Source: Acheta domesticus (lineage: Eukaryota; Arthropoda; Insecta; Orthoptera; Gryllidae). From it: a DNA stretch of 64,000 nt. Position numbers and translations under genes: made by a program. The DNA lies in NCBI GenBank assembly GCA_031308135.1, contig JAHLJT010000631.1:222571433-222635432 (forward strand), in the 5' to 3' direction. Under the pieces are notes generated by a model. That model made no database searches, was not told where the DNA came from, and saw only the letters and a program-made list of their open reading frames with translations. Every line of letters begins with the position of its first letter. Within the stretch, counting starts at the first letter, position 1. Below, piece after piece: positions 9,546 through 21,455 of the stretch.

Positions 9546-10435
9546 CCCGAACAGATATTCCCCAGCGGCGGAGCATGGCCCCAGCCGAGACAAGCTCCCT
9601 ATTGACAAACTTACCGAGCTGTCGGCGACTCATTCGGTCGGAGAACAACTTCGACCCACGTACTTTAACCTGAGTGACGTGAATCATTCTGCTCCAAAGT
9701 CTCGCGGCATATCGGACTCCCCAAAGGCGTCAAAAAATATTCTGAGATATTTGATTAAAAACTCATTATTGTTTTACCAAGGTGCCAGGCACGAAAACTT
9801 CTAGTCATGGACGGACATTGTGAATGTCTTACTTTCGCCAAGGCAGTGGCGGCGCGTGCTTGTAATCACAGGGGCTTCACAAGGATTAGATTCGTAAAAC
9901 TCAGGGACGCCAAAAATCTAAGGTAATATAAGCAACAACAAAAACGGTCATTTGAAAAATTCTTATGACATACTAATAATTGAAATAAATTATATTTGGA
10001 AAACAAATAATAGCTTTTGAACATACCTTTCAGTTAAACACCTGTTAATAATGTAGATAAATCAACAGCAATGCTGCTTGTACTGGAAGTCCATTCTTAT
10101 TTCTTGTTTGCGAATTTATCAAATACTTTCTCATTGGAGTCTCTAATTTCATTTATTATGTCATTTTCATAGCATTGCAAGAGCAGTCGGTCTTTCTTCA
10201 TTCATTGAACTCCATTAACATGTGTAGTTGATCACACGAGGTACTAAAATTCTCGAATTTTATATTAAAAGTGGAGTAGTTATCGTTCTTGATAACTCGA
10301 TTAGAATACGAAAACAAACACACATACACATTCGCGTTACCACAACAACGTTCATACCTCACATCCCGATATAGTACGAATTCACTCACACTTTGTCGAC
10401 CAGGCCAAACCAGCACTGGCCCTGCACTGGCCTAC
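9546..10435. other. Unannotated interval
   Basis: Only short frames without recognisable motifs; AT-rich after 9900. Confidence 0.35.
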
Positions 10436-10677
10436 CTATTTTGCTGCGATTTTTCTAACTCTGCCCCTCAAGCCCCTACGGCAGCGATGGAATATCACTG
10501 GCTATTTCGCGTCTTTATCGCTCGTGCCGCTAGAAGCCGCATGATCGCTAGCACTGCTTGATACGGTCGCGATCATACGAAATCTAGCGGCACGACTGAG
10601 AAAGATGCGAAATACCGTGACATATTCCAGCGCGAAGACGGGCCTTGAGGGGCAAAATTAGAAAAATCGCAGTATAG
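10436..10677. mobile_element. Palindromic MITE family Q, copy 1
   Basis: The ends resemble those of family P (GCTGCGATTTTTCTAACTCT and AATTAGAAAAATCGCAGTAT), including the GCCCCT block. The interior is a different palindrome, with arms containing GTGCCGCTAGAAGCCGCATG and its counterpart around a centre near 10555. A second, partly eroded copy lies at 56650-56880. No coding capacity. Confidence 0.75.
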
Positions 10678-12040
10678 CAGAAGAGAATTTTAAACATTGT
10701 CAAAGTTAACAGAATAGGAAACCTTTGAATATAACAATGAAGTAAAGAATTAGAAACTTTCACAGATAAAGCTATTTGTACAATACATTGAACTCGCATT
10801 TCTTTAATTATTTAAATATATTTCATATCTTATTTTTGAAGAAGATACAGCACAAATAATGTTTAATAAAACACAGAATACGGTATTTAGTTGGCAGGAG
10901 TTTTCGTTCGGCGAATAATGCTTGGGATAGTTGTCTGACTCTCTTGGTCTTTCTTGACGAAGAAGCTTTTGTGGTGGTCGTAGAGTTTCGGCACCTTTCG
11001 ATGGTCTTCGGATCATGAGCTGGCGCGGTGACCAGCGCACGAGCCATATATTCGCTGCATCTTCCCCCCCTTGCCTCCCGCCTCACCGCGCCCCATTTCA
11101 AGCCGTTTGGGGGCTCTCAAACACGCTGTGAACCTCCTAGCCCGCTGCGCGGAGGCATGACGCGGCGCATCATACCTTCGCGCTGTCAACTGAATATTTG
11201 ATAGAATTCTTACCTGATGAGCCCCACTAAAAACAAGAAACACTTATTAACACCTCATTCGGCAAAAATAAAAACCTTCTGATCTCATGGAATTTTATGG
11301 GGGTTCAATGAACTACTGCACGGCCGACCACTGCGTCATGGCCCTCAAGACACGTACCCTTGAAAGAACAATTTGTACCGCTGGCGAAATTTCTAATGTG
11401 AGTGTGAGGGAAGCTTTTCTTCTTGTGTTTGGCGAGCTGTCTTCCCTTTTTGCCACTAGACGCGAATCATTGTATTACGTGGCATTGGCGCTACTCACAC
11501 TCGAGCGCATACAACTCAGGCAAATAACGACCTAACATTTCCATTCAATTCTACTTTAACGTCGGTGAGAAGACGTCAGTGAGTAGTCAGTGAGTAACTG
11601 TCAGTGAATAGACGGAATTTATTTCCGTGTTTTTGTACTTGTGTACAGTCTAGTTTCGAAACCAATAGAAAGAAGAATGTTTTTGTAATAATTTTACTTC
11701 ATCATCATTACTTATCCATTAGGCTTATTTATCACGGGCAAACAATTAACATCAATCAACTTGACCTCTGGTAATACAAGATAGTATACGTAATTTCGTA
11801 ATTCTACTTTTTTGTTCGAAAGTAAATCAATGTGTATCCGCTCTCAACTTTTATACTTCACTAGGTGAAGAACACTGATTCGCCCGGTATTCATCACATC
11901 ATTTTTACTTTCTCGATAGGGAGTAGAGAAAAGTATGTAAAGCTGCACGAAAAAACCGCAAATTTTCGGTAGAAAATCTCTTATTACAAGGCCCTGTTAA
12001 CGAAAGAGTGAATAAATGCAGTTGCTAAATGTAAAAAAAA
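10678..12040. other. Unannotated interval
   Basis: No gene or clear repeat. Around 11570-11620 a short cluster of GTCAGTGA motifs is seen. GC rises modestly around 11040-11180. Confidence 0.35.
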
Positions 12041-12330
12041 TATCTAACACGTGGTGTAGCCAGAATGAATGTTTTGTGGGTTCTTGATACCGAAAAATCT
12101 ATTGAAGGCAAAGCGCCTGTCTGTCTGTGAGCAATGCTAGCCGCTAAAACCGTTCAGCCAATTTTCTTCAAAATGGATATTCCCCAATCGATCTGGCTGA
12201 TGTCGCGGCCTCTTGAATTTGAAACAGTTATTTTGATTTTTTTGGGGAAGGGGGAGTCTTTACATGAAGTTATTTTCGGTTCCTTGACAAAAATCTCATT
12301 ACAAAGAGGGATCTGCTTCCCGTTGATCAT
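12040..12330 (+). repeat. Dispersed repeat family U, copy 2 (5' part)
   Basis: Shares with copy 3 (29750) the ordered landmarks TTCTTGATACC, CTGTCTGTCTGTGA, GCCGCTAAAAC, CAGCCAATTTTCTTCAAAAT, ATATTCCCC and CTGATGTCGCGGCCTCTTGA. The 3' part is absent. A second, weaker segment with GTCCGTGTGTCCGTGTGTCC follows at 12365-12600. Confidence 0.6.
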
Positions 12331-12599
12331 TCAATGAAACCCTCATTTAGTAATCGGGCAACCTAAAGTTGTCCGTGTGTCCGTGTGTCCCTACGTTACT
12401 CCCGGTTAGTTCTATTCCTGACCACCATTCGGGCAAATAAGTTATTAGACGCGCCTCGATCTACATGATTATTTCCCCAGATCCTTTCCAAATTTTCTCT
12501 CAGAATTCTAAAAAAAGACGCACATTTGGGGGGTGGAGTTAATAATCTAAGGCGCGTTTCTTTCATACGGGTGAGAGGGAATTAGGACACCTACAGGTA

Positions 12600-13400
12600 C
12601 AATCAAATTTCTGTCGACAAGACGAATCGTTTGACATTGTTTTTATCTGATTTCTCTTCCAAATCGGAAGAATTATAGAAAAACCTTGTTTTGTCGGGAT
12701 TCAAGGTTCTTACAGTGGTGAAACAGTGTGAAATGGTAGTATATTGTCCTTCCGGCATCAGATGAATCGTTGCGCCTTCATTCATCCGATTGATGATGTG
12801 ATGAATAGAGAGAGAATTTTGATGACCCAAATCATTGCCAAAAATGATCAATAAAGTGCCCTTAAAATGTTTTTAAAATGTCCTAAAAGCAAAGAAAAAT
12901 GTCATAAAAAATGTGATCAAAACTAGTTCAGATGACCAACTGAACCTCGAGACGTTACTGATGTAATCGATGTTTTTTCTATTCGATCAAGTGCATTCAG
13001 CAAGCAAACTTTTGGTTTGGACTGTTCTTTAGCACAAAATCTTTCTCTTTAGTAGGGCTGAAAATGATTGAACCGGCAATGGCACTGATAAGAGTCGCAG
13101 GAACGTTAAATTACCCTCAGCGGCTGACATTACAATTTCTGGGAGAAGAAATCAAATTACGTAGCTGCTGAGGAATTCTGTGGAGAATATTTGCTGCATC
13201 TTGTAAATATTATTTGAGGCAAGGACCCTTTAACACGATATTAAAAACGATGAAATCAGCAAAAAATGCATAAAAAATAACTTAAAAAGGTAAAAAATAA
13301 TTTATTACTTGAAATCGACGAAACAAGGGGAAAAATGACATATACAAATGGGTCATTTTCTTTTGTCATGACATAACCTTAATTTCTATAAAAAACGGCA
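12600..13400. other. Unannotated AT-rich interval
   Basis: An 82-codon minus-strand frame (12603-12851) has no recognisable domain. Nothing else supported. Confidence 0.35.
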
Positions 13401-13411
13401 TTGTGAAAAGA

Positions 13412-13650
13412 ATGAAAGATAATAGAATTCCAAAAATAATTTTAGAGTGGTTTCCGGTGGGTAGGAAGAAAAGAGGAAGACCTAAACACAGCTGGTTGAG
13501 AGAAATTAAGGGAATTTTAAAGGATAAGATTATGAAGATCGGGACAAATGGAGAATTAAAAATAAAAATTATGTAATTTATTAGAATTGTGGGTAACAGA
13601 AAGTTGTTTTCTATAACAATGTAAAACTGTGAAATAAATAAACGACATTG
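13412..13650 (+). pseudogene. LINE 3' end with C-terminal ORF tail and poly(A) signal
   Basis: An open stretch of 54 codons (ATG at 13412, TAA at 13574-13576) carries the motif GRKKRGRPKHSW preceded by ILEW. That is the signature of the extreme C-terminus of many non-LTR retrotransposon reverse transcriptase ORFs. AATAAATAAA at about 13633 looks like its polyadenylation signal. The reverse transcriptase and endonuclease domains are absent, so this is a 5'-truncated relic. Confidence 0.6.
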
Positions 13651-14054
13651 TTCTAAAGTGAAAAGAAAAAAGACATTTCATTACAATCCGCCCCCTAGTG
13701 ATGAACTTAGGCTACGACTAAAAGAGAGAGGGCCTCCATCGAATTCACGTAGGGTCGCTGGGGTGCCGGACCAATGGCTGCTGCAAGGATGCTGCGAGAT
13801 GGCTAAATTTATGGGGTATTCTACAAATACCTTAAATAACGTTTACGCTTTCATTTACATGGTAGTATTGAATAAAATAATACATTTACTATGAGTAAAT
13901 AAATTTCAATAAAAATTTTGTTCAAATGTGAAATCCTCTCGTCGTCACTTTTTATTCTCGAACTTTTTCATTTGTGAATAAGATGTTATTTTACTTCCTA
14001 CATCACAAATTACTATTTGACTAAAGATGTTATGATTCGGCTGAATATAAAATC
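13651..14054. other. Unannotated interval
   Basis: A 78-codon frame at 13658-13894 has no recognisable domain; otherwise AT-rich. Confidence 0.35.
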
Positions 14055-14270
14055 TACTCCAGGTTGCAACCAGCTACCTAAGGAGCAGATCCGGTGACTA
14101 TCAGTGCCTCTACAATACTTTACGCAAAATGTGGGCTGTTCCAAATAAAGCAATTTCTTGCAATTCCCAGTCTTTTGAATTACCAGGGAGTTTAGACAAG
14201 TTCTTACTCAAATTTTGCGGAACAAATCCCAGAGCTCCGATAACTATCGGGATGACCTGTGCTTTTACGC

Positions 14271-14273
<3 letters not shown>
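14055..14273 (-). pseudogene. LINE C-terminal fragment next to an (AAT)n array
   Basis: The minus-strand translation ends (stop at 14110) with a block containing IPIVIGALGFVPQNL and IALFGTAHILRKVL, a C-terminal motif of a group of animal non-LTR retrotransposon ORFs. Its 5' side passes directly into an AAT microsatellite (14274-14339). The homologous fragment at 24733-24960 shares the same ending and the same downstream GCTGGTTGCAACC. Severely 5'-truncated. Confidence 0.6.

Positions 14274-14339
<66 letters not shown>
14274..14339. repeat. (ATT)22 microsatellite
   Basis: Uninterrupted trinucleotide repeat, read as poly-Leu or poly-Asn in the two overlapping frames. It marks the 5' border of the LINE fragment. 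Confidence 0.95.
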
Positions 14340-15899
14340 CCATGAATCCCGTAGGCATTCCCACCCGAGTATTCGATAACAGAATACAGTATTACTCGCC
14401 AACTTCATCGGAAAAAGGAAAAGTAAGCAGTTACTATTCATTTTGTAGAGAGGTACACTTCCCTTGTCTCAAGGGAATATAAAAATGAAAAGTAAAATTT
14501 ATGATGGTAAACTAATCAATGTATTCCACTTTCATTGATTACTTATGCCCTCATTTACAGTCACTTCGATGCGTGGGCAACAAGTGGTTTAGCGACCAGA
14601 CTGCGTCTAGTGGTTTAGCGACCAGGACACAATCGCATTCAACGATAGTGTCTTGGTTCGTCCCCTTTAGATTCTAGTGACATTTTTATGACGTATGATA
14701 AACTTCCGCACCTCTAATAGAATAATTGATTTAATTGTTTCTGATTAATATCTTTATTTCGCATTTTCTAGCAATAAAATAAGAAACCATTTATTTCCGA
14801 ATGGATCAACAACAAATCTTTACGAATAATCAGAATCAAGATAAAATTAATTTATACATCGAAGATCTTGTTAAGAAATATTCCTCACCTTGGGAGGGAT
14901 TTTTTAATTTAACTTTTTATTTGTGTTTTTCAACTTAAAAAACGAACGTATTGGCTCCTTCATTTTCAAGCAGAGAAAGTTACATGAAAAAGTGTTGATT
15001 AAAATAAGCATTTAATGTTTCGTTTACTTACAAAATTTTATCTCCAATTGGGTGGATTACATTGTAAGGATTTAAATAAATGCCGGAAAGAGAGTATAAA
15101 GATTCACCATTTCACCATTACTCATACTTGCATTGAAACATCTTTTATCCATATTTTGTTGACGATGCTGAATGCTACTTCTTTTTTGTGTCGATGAATG
15201 AATACAATCATTCATTCATTCATTCATTGAATACAGTCGTTATATTTACTGAAATCATACGATTTTACTCGTCGTCTTTTTAACATCATTTCCTTCATAA
15301 ATCAAGCAACTCTCCCTTATATGTTTGCTTTCCCTGATACCATATTTTATACAATTCTGTGAGGACGTACGGTTCACCATACGTCATACTACAAACACAT
15401 AAAAACACACGTTATCCTAGAATACTTTCAGAATATCCTAAAAAACTCTTAGAATTGTGTCAAACAATTTGTCTTGTCGAGAGGAATCAAATAAGAAATT
15501 GTTCACCGCTGTAAGTGCCAAAAGTCTCCCAAAATGCGTTTTAATTGCCTAAAAATGCAAAAACACGTATGTCCAGTGATATTTCATTAAAAATATCTTA
15601 ATGGATCAGCCAAAAATATTATCAGTTGTTCACCAGAAGACCGACACGCGTCGAATGATACCTTCTTTGCGTCGATTGGTGGATCTGAAAGTCTAAGCGC
15701 GGGTGACGGGCAGATGGACGGATGCAGGTTACTAGATTACTATGAAGGGAAGGACCAGACATCCCGTGTCTCAAGGGAAGAGACATGGGAACCTTCGACG
15801 TTGTGGGGAATCGCCAGCTTACATCCAACGATCAGGTTTCCTTCCCATCCTCCGGCTTAGTTTAGCACCAGCAAGCATTGCCGCTGTTTCCGCAGTGAT
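14340..15899. other. Unannotated interval
   Basis: Short tandem CATT units occur at about 15205-15229. GTGGTTTAGCGACCAG recurs imperfectly at 14584 and 14612. No gene supported. Confidence 0.35.
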
Positions 15900-16145
15900 T
15901 GTAACAGAGAGGTCCCAGACTTCGAATTCGGAAAGCGGATTTTCGACTCTAGCTTCTTTGACCTATAATCGATCGAATTTAACCGCTGTAGGTCGAATTT
16001 AGCTGCTATTTGGACGATAATACTAGCAGGCAGCTGCTCTGATCGATAGTTTTCGGTTATTTCTATTATCAATACACGGCGTGCGACGGAGTCGTACCCT
16101 AACAAATGAGCCACAGACAGCGCATGACCCTTCCTTCCTCTTGCA
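15900..16145 (+). mobile_element. SINE-A copy 5, diverged and 3'-truncated
   Basis: Contains the decayed B box (ACTTCGAATTCGG), a partly duplicated GTCGAATTTAGCTGC segment, GCAGCTGCTCTGATCGATAG and the CCTTCCTTCCTCTTGC run. The 3' half is missing. Confidence 0.65.
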
Positions 16146-16873
16146 CAAGCTTACGCAGCGTCACATTGGCTGTCCTGCGTGGTAGGAAGACGCGGAAGGC
16201 TCGCATACTTGAGAGCTGAGTAGCTAGGAGCCACGGCTTTGGGGGTTGCAGACATTCAGAATCAGGTGACGTCGGCTTTGCTTATCTTACAGCTAGTTGT
16301 CACGTGGTAGATACAAACCTCTCTCCCACGATCACCGGTTCATTGTGTGTTCAAAATCAATTCATTGTGTGTTCAAAATCAATAATACCTATACATATCA
16401 GTAACATGTTAGAGGTTACTTTTGAAGTTTCTCCTCAAATTGTACTATGTTAATGTAAAAATTCACACACTTGAAAGACAAATTTTTGTCGAACAAGTAT
16501 AAATAAATATATTTAAAAAAAAAAGATCACCGGTGGTCAGGTGGGAGTGAGCCAGTGGGTATAAATTGGGCCAAATCGCTCACACCGACAGGTTTTGTCC
16601 TTGAAAACCTTGCGCGTTGCGCGAAATTCACGCCCAAGCTGGAGCGTTTTCGTGCGTTGCTGGGGTGGCGCGATGGGAGCGTGCACTCGAGGCTGGGCCT
16701 CTCTGGTAAAATGTGGTGGAGCCACAGAACTGCACGATCGCGGCTGGCGGTCGGAAAATACCTGAAAGTGTGTACGGCAGGGCTGTCAAACGGAGCACGT
16801 ACGTGCTCGGAGCGCGCTCTGCAAGGGCAACGCAGTGCCCGCGACCAAGGAAAGTCCGCGCTCCGATTTCTCA
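16146..16873. other. Unannotated, GC-rich toward its right side
   Basis: A 16-bp GTTCAAAATCAAT-type segment is duplicated at about 16335-16382. At 16778 the sequence CAGGGCTGTCAAACGGAGCA looks like a hAT terminus, but I could not find a convincing partner. The 144-codon frame at 16555-16989 has no recognised domain. Confidence 0.35.
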
Positions 16874-17435
16874 CACGCAACACTCACCGTGCTGGATACT
16901 GGGATCGACTTGAGATTTTACCAGCTTGTTCAGCGCCTTTCAAAACCCCTACATACAAATTTTTACGTGCTATGAAGCATTGCAAGTAGTGTTTTAGCGA
17001 TAATTAGTATTGGGACTTTTCTTGACCTTACCGACCATAGAAGGGCGGAAACGCTGCTCGCCGCTGGTTCTGCGGACGTTACTCGTACACCGCGCCTGCA
17101 CTATCGGCCTTTCGGCAAGGTCTCAGTTACTTGGAGGGCAAGCGGGGTGACAAAAACGGTTGTTTACTTTGCAGGTACAGATGGAACGAACGCGCTTGAA
17201 AATCTGACACAGGCTGATAGACGCCGCGTAACGTTCCTAGCGCTGCCAAAGCAACGGCTCGCCCGCTGCGGGAAGCGCGAGGGTCACGAAAGGTCCTGGT
17301 ACAAAATGCCTATAAAACGCTATTTATAATATTCCATAGCACTTCAAAATTTGCGTATATAGGTTTTGTATGGTGTTCTATCAGCTGGTGAAATTTCATG
17401 TCAATCCGAGTATCCAGCACGGTGAGTGTTGCGTG
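16874..17435. mobile_element. Foldback element with ~52-bp inverted arms
   Basis: The left arm (16874-16925) starts CACGCAACACTCACCGTGCT. The right arm (17383-17435) ends in the complement, AGCACGGTGAGTGTTGCGTG, with several mismatches between the arms. The interior is moderately GC-rich with no recognised coding sequence. It probably belongs to a larger DNA transposon whose true ends were not found. Confidence 0.5.
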
Positions 17436-18189
17436 TCAGGGATGCACAGTAGGTGGTCGTGGCGAGCCGCAAGGAGACGTAACAAGTTTCAGTTCGAGTG
17501 AGCTCTTGATTTCGTGTGCAGCGAGAGTGGAGGTGATGCACTTTGTTTAATAAATGTTCATCATTACTATACAATTTTTAAGTGGTTTATTACGTGTATT
17601 TTCACATGAAAGATATGAACATAGTATTTCTTTAAATGTTTACTTTCAATAATAGTGTTTTTCTGAAATAATGTTACATAACACTTATATTGCTTTAGTA
17701 TGTATTTTGATTTATATTTCTTCAAAATATTCATTTGAGTTATTTGTTATTAGTGTTAATAGTTCTCGTATATTGCATTCTCTTACATAAGTAGAAATGT
17801 GCGTTAATATTTCCTTCCTGTAATGATCAATGCTTGTATAACTGCAGTTTCTCTTTACACGTTAATTTCCATTAAAAGTTGGTAAAATATAATAAATGTC
17901 TATAATACACCAACCCGTATACTTGACCAACTCGCCGCATTCGCACGAAGTTATCTCACCCCTGCTTCCCGTCTGTAACACGCGTGACTTCGCTAAGCTG
18001 ATATCGCCGCGTGCCCCAAAACCCTTTGCGAAGGCCATTCGCGTGCTCGTTCGTCTGACGGCCCTGGTGTACGGGGTAGGTCGAAACATTATTTGTACAT
18101 TTTGTAAATAAATCTTGTATATATTTTTTTATGTCTGTGTACTTACTTCCACGACGCCACACTTACATATAAGCATTCCATTACCATTT
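17436..18189. other. Unannotated interval
   Basis: AT-rich at 17540-17900, then mixed. No gene supported. Confidence 0.35.
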
Positions 18190-18418
18190 CGAGAGATCAG
18201 TTGGAACTTAGAGCGTGATCCGCCAGGAGCGATACCCCACTGGGAAAGGGGGAGAAACCAGGAGAGGAAACCCTCGCAACGCGACTTGAACGCCGGCGCC
18301 TGATTCCATCCAGCGGAAGAGGAACACCGCCACCTCCCGGGAAAAGACATTCACTACACATCTGGGACTAATAACAATAGCATTGACGTGCCCAAAATCA
18401 GTAATCAGTAAATCAATA
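18190..18418 (+). mobile_element. SINE-A copy 6, 5'-truncated
   Basis: Retains the 3' part: GGAACTTAGAGCGTGATCCG, CATCCAGCGGAAGAGGAACA, CGCCACCTCCCGGGA and the tail TTGACGTGCCC followed by AATCAGTAAATCAATA. The promoter half is absent, as in a typical 5'-truncated retroposition product. Confidence 0.7.
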
Positions 18419-18787
18419 TATATAAAAAACGTCTATGGTGTAATCAGAAAAATCTTTTATCCGTTAGCCACCTGCTCCTTCATGAAAGAAAGAAAAGAGT
18501 GTCTCTGTTGAAAAGGTTTTCTAGTTGCCATCTCACGCATATTATCAATCGCACACTACTATTACATAAGGAGAGACCCACACTTTCAGGCGGAGATGGT
18601 GCTTCTTTGAGGATACCGGTTCAAACCAGCGCTGTGCACACCCCGCCAGCCTTCGCCCCGCGCCGCCTCCGTACGTGACACCGCCTTCACTCCGCCCCCG
18701 CTCCCGTTCCCGCCCCCCCGCCTCCGCACCCGCCTCCTCCGCCCAGGCCTCTGCCCCCGTCTCCGCCTACGCCCTCGCCTCCGACGC

Positions 18788-21455
18788 GGTTCTCCCCGCC
18801 TCCCGCCCCGCCTCCCGCCCCGCCTCCCGCCCCGCCTCCCGCCCCGCCTCCCGCCCCGCCTCCCGACCCGCCTCCCGACCCGCCTCCCGACCCGCCTCCC
18901 GACCCGCCTCCCGACCCGCCTCCCGACCCGCCTCCCGACCCGCCTCCCGACCCGCCTCCCGACCCGCCTCCCGACCCGCCTCCCGACCCGCCTCCCGACC
19001 CGCCTCCCGACCCGCCTCCCGACCCGCCTCCCGACCCGCCTCCCGACCCGCCTCCCGACCCGCCTCCCGACCCGCCTCCCGACCCGCCTCCCGACCCGCC
19101 TCCGGACCCGCCTCCCGACCCGCCTCCCGACCCGCCTCCCGACCCGCCTCCCGACCCGCCTCCCGACCCGCCTCCCGACCCGCCTCCCGACCCGCCTCCC
19201 GACCCGCCTCCCGACCCGCCTCCCGACCCGCCTCCCGACCCGCCTCCCGACCCGCCTCCCGACCCGCCTCCCGACCCGCCTCCCGACCCGCCTCCCGACC
19301 CGCCTCCCGACCCGCCTCCCGACCCGCCTCCCGACCCGCCTCCCGACCCGCCTCCCGACCCGCCTCCCGACCCGCCTCCCGACCCGCCTCCCGACCCGCC
19401 TCCCGACCCGCCTCCCGACCCGCCTCCCGACCCGCCTCCCGACCCGCCTCCCGACCCGCCTCCCGACCCGCCTCCCGACCCGCCTCCCGACCCGCCTCCC
19501 GACCCGCCTCCCGACCCGCCTCCCGCCCCGCCTCCCGCCCCGCCTCCCGACCCGCCTCCCGCCCCGCCTCCCGACCCGCCTCCCGACCCGCCTCCCGACC
19601 CGCCTCCCGACCCGCCTCCCGACCCGCCTCCCGACCCGCCTCCGGACCCGCCTCCCGACCCGCCTCCGACCCGCCTCCCGACCCGCCTCCCGACCCGCCT
19701 CCCGACCCGCCTCCCGACCCGCCTCCCGACCCGCCTCCCGACCCGCCTCCCGACCCGCCTCCCGACCCGCCTCCCGACCCGCCTCCCGACCCGCCTCCCG
19801 ACCCGCCTCCCGACCCGCCTCCCGACCCGCCTCCCGACCCGCCTCCCGACCCGCCTCCCGCCCCGCCTCCCGACCCGCCTCCCGCCCCGCCTCCCGCCCC
19901 GCCTCCCGACCCCGCCTCCCGACCCGCCTCCCGACCCGCCTCCCGACCCGCCTCCCGACCCGCCTCCCGACCCGCCTCCCGACCCGCCTCCCGACCCGCC
20001 TCCCGACCCGCCTCCCGACCCGCCTCCCGACCCGCCTCCCGACCCCGCCTCCCGACCCGCCTCCCGACCCGCCTCCCGACCCGCCTCCCGACCCGCCTCC
20101 CGACCCGCCTCCCGACCCGCCTCCCGACCCGCCTCCCGACCCGCCTCCCGACCCGCCTCCCGACCCGCCTCCCGACCCGCCTCCCGACCCGCCTCCCGAC
20201 CCGCCTCCCGACCCGCCTCCCGACCCGCCTCCCGACCCGCCTCCCGACCCGCCTCCCGACCCGCCTCCCGACCCGCCTCCCGGACCCGCCTCCCGACCCG
20301 CCTCCCGACCCGCCTCCCGACCCGCCTCCCGACCCGCCTCCCGACCCGCCTCCCGACCCGCCTCCCGACCCGCCTCCCGACCCGCCTCCCGACCCGCCTC
20401 CCGACCCGCCTCCCGACCCGCCTCCCGACCCGCCTCCCGACCCGCCTCCCGACCCGCCTCCCGACCCGCCTCCCGACCCGCCTCCCGACCCGCCTCCCGA
20501 CCCGCCTCCCGACCCGCCTCCCGACCCGCCTCCCGACCCGCCTCCCGACCCGCCTCCCGACCCGCCTCCCGACCCGCCTCCCGACCCGCCTCCCGACCCG
20601 CCTCCCGACCCGCCTCCCGACCCGCCTCCCGACCCGCCTCCCGACCCGCCTCCCGACCCGCCTCCCGACCCGCCTCCCGACCCGCCTCCCGACCCGCCTC
20701 CCGACCCGCCTCCCGACCCGCCTCCCGACCCGCCTCCCGACCCGCCTCCCGACCCGCCTCCCGACCCGCCTCCCGACCCGCCTCCCGACCCGCCTCCCGA
20801 CCCGCCTCCCGACCCGCCTCCCGACCCGCCTCCCGACCCGCCTCCCGACCCGCCTCCCGACCCGCCTCCCGACCCGCCTCCCGACCCGCCTCCCGACCCG
20901 CCTCCCGACCCGCCTCCCGACCCGCCTCCCGACCCGCCTCCCGACCCGCCTCCCGACCCGCCTCCCGACCCGCCTCCCGACCCGCCTCCCGACCCGCCTC
21001 CCGACCCGCCTCCCGACCCGCCTCCCGACCCGCCTCCCGACCCGCCTCCCGACCCGCCTCCCGACCCGCCTCCCGACCCGCCTCCCGACCCGCCTCCCGA
21101 CCCGCCTCCCGACCCGCCTCCCGACCCGCCTCCCGACCCGCCTCCCGACCCGCCTCCCGACCCGCCTCCCGACCCGCCTCCCGACCCGCCTCCCGACCCG
21201 CCTCCCGACCCGCCTCCCGACCCGCCTCCCGACCCGCCTCCCGACCCGCCTCCCGACCCGCCTCCCGACCCGCCTCCCGACCCGCCTCCCGACCCGCCTC
21301 CCGACCCGCCTCCCGACCCGCCTCCCGACCCGCCTCCCGACCCGCCTCCCGACCCGCCTCCCGACCCGCCTCCCGACCCGCCTCCCGACCCGCCTCCCGA
21401 CCCGCCTCCCGACCCGCCTCCCGACCCGCCTCCCGACCCGCCTCCCGACCCGCCT
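18788..21455. repeat. 2.7-kb 12-bp satellite (GACCCGCCTCCC)n
   Basis: About 222 tandem copies of a dodecamer. A few units have C in place of A (mainly in the first five units and near 19521-19565 and 19858-19910), and single-base indels near 19667, 19910, 20044 and 20281 shift the phase. From about 20290 to 21450 the units look identical. Because the unit is a multiple of three and stop-free in all frames, very long frames appear on both strands (ASRP, DPPP and PTRL repeats on plus; GRRV, GSGG and REAG on minus). I do not consider these genes. The G-rich strand (GGGAGGCGGGTC) has quadruplex potential. Confidence 0.97.

Noticed and set aside
14281..14340. Poly-Asn or poly-Leu protein segment
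   Set aside because: A plain (ATT)n microsatellite at the edge of a LINE relic.
16778..16798. Possible hAT terminus CAGGGCTGTCAAACGGAGCA
   Set aside because: No matching inverted terminus or 8-bp duplication was found within several kb.
18595..18650. tRNA-like B box GGTTCAAACC near 18632
   Set aside because: No A box at the right distance and no cloverleaf could be drawn; probably chance or an eroded SINE.
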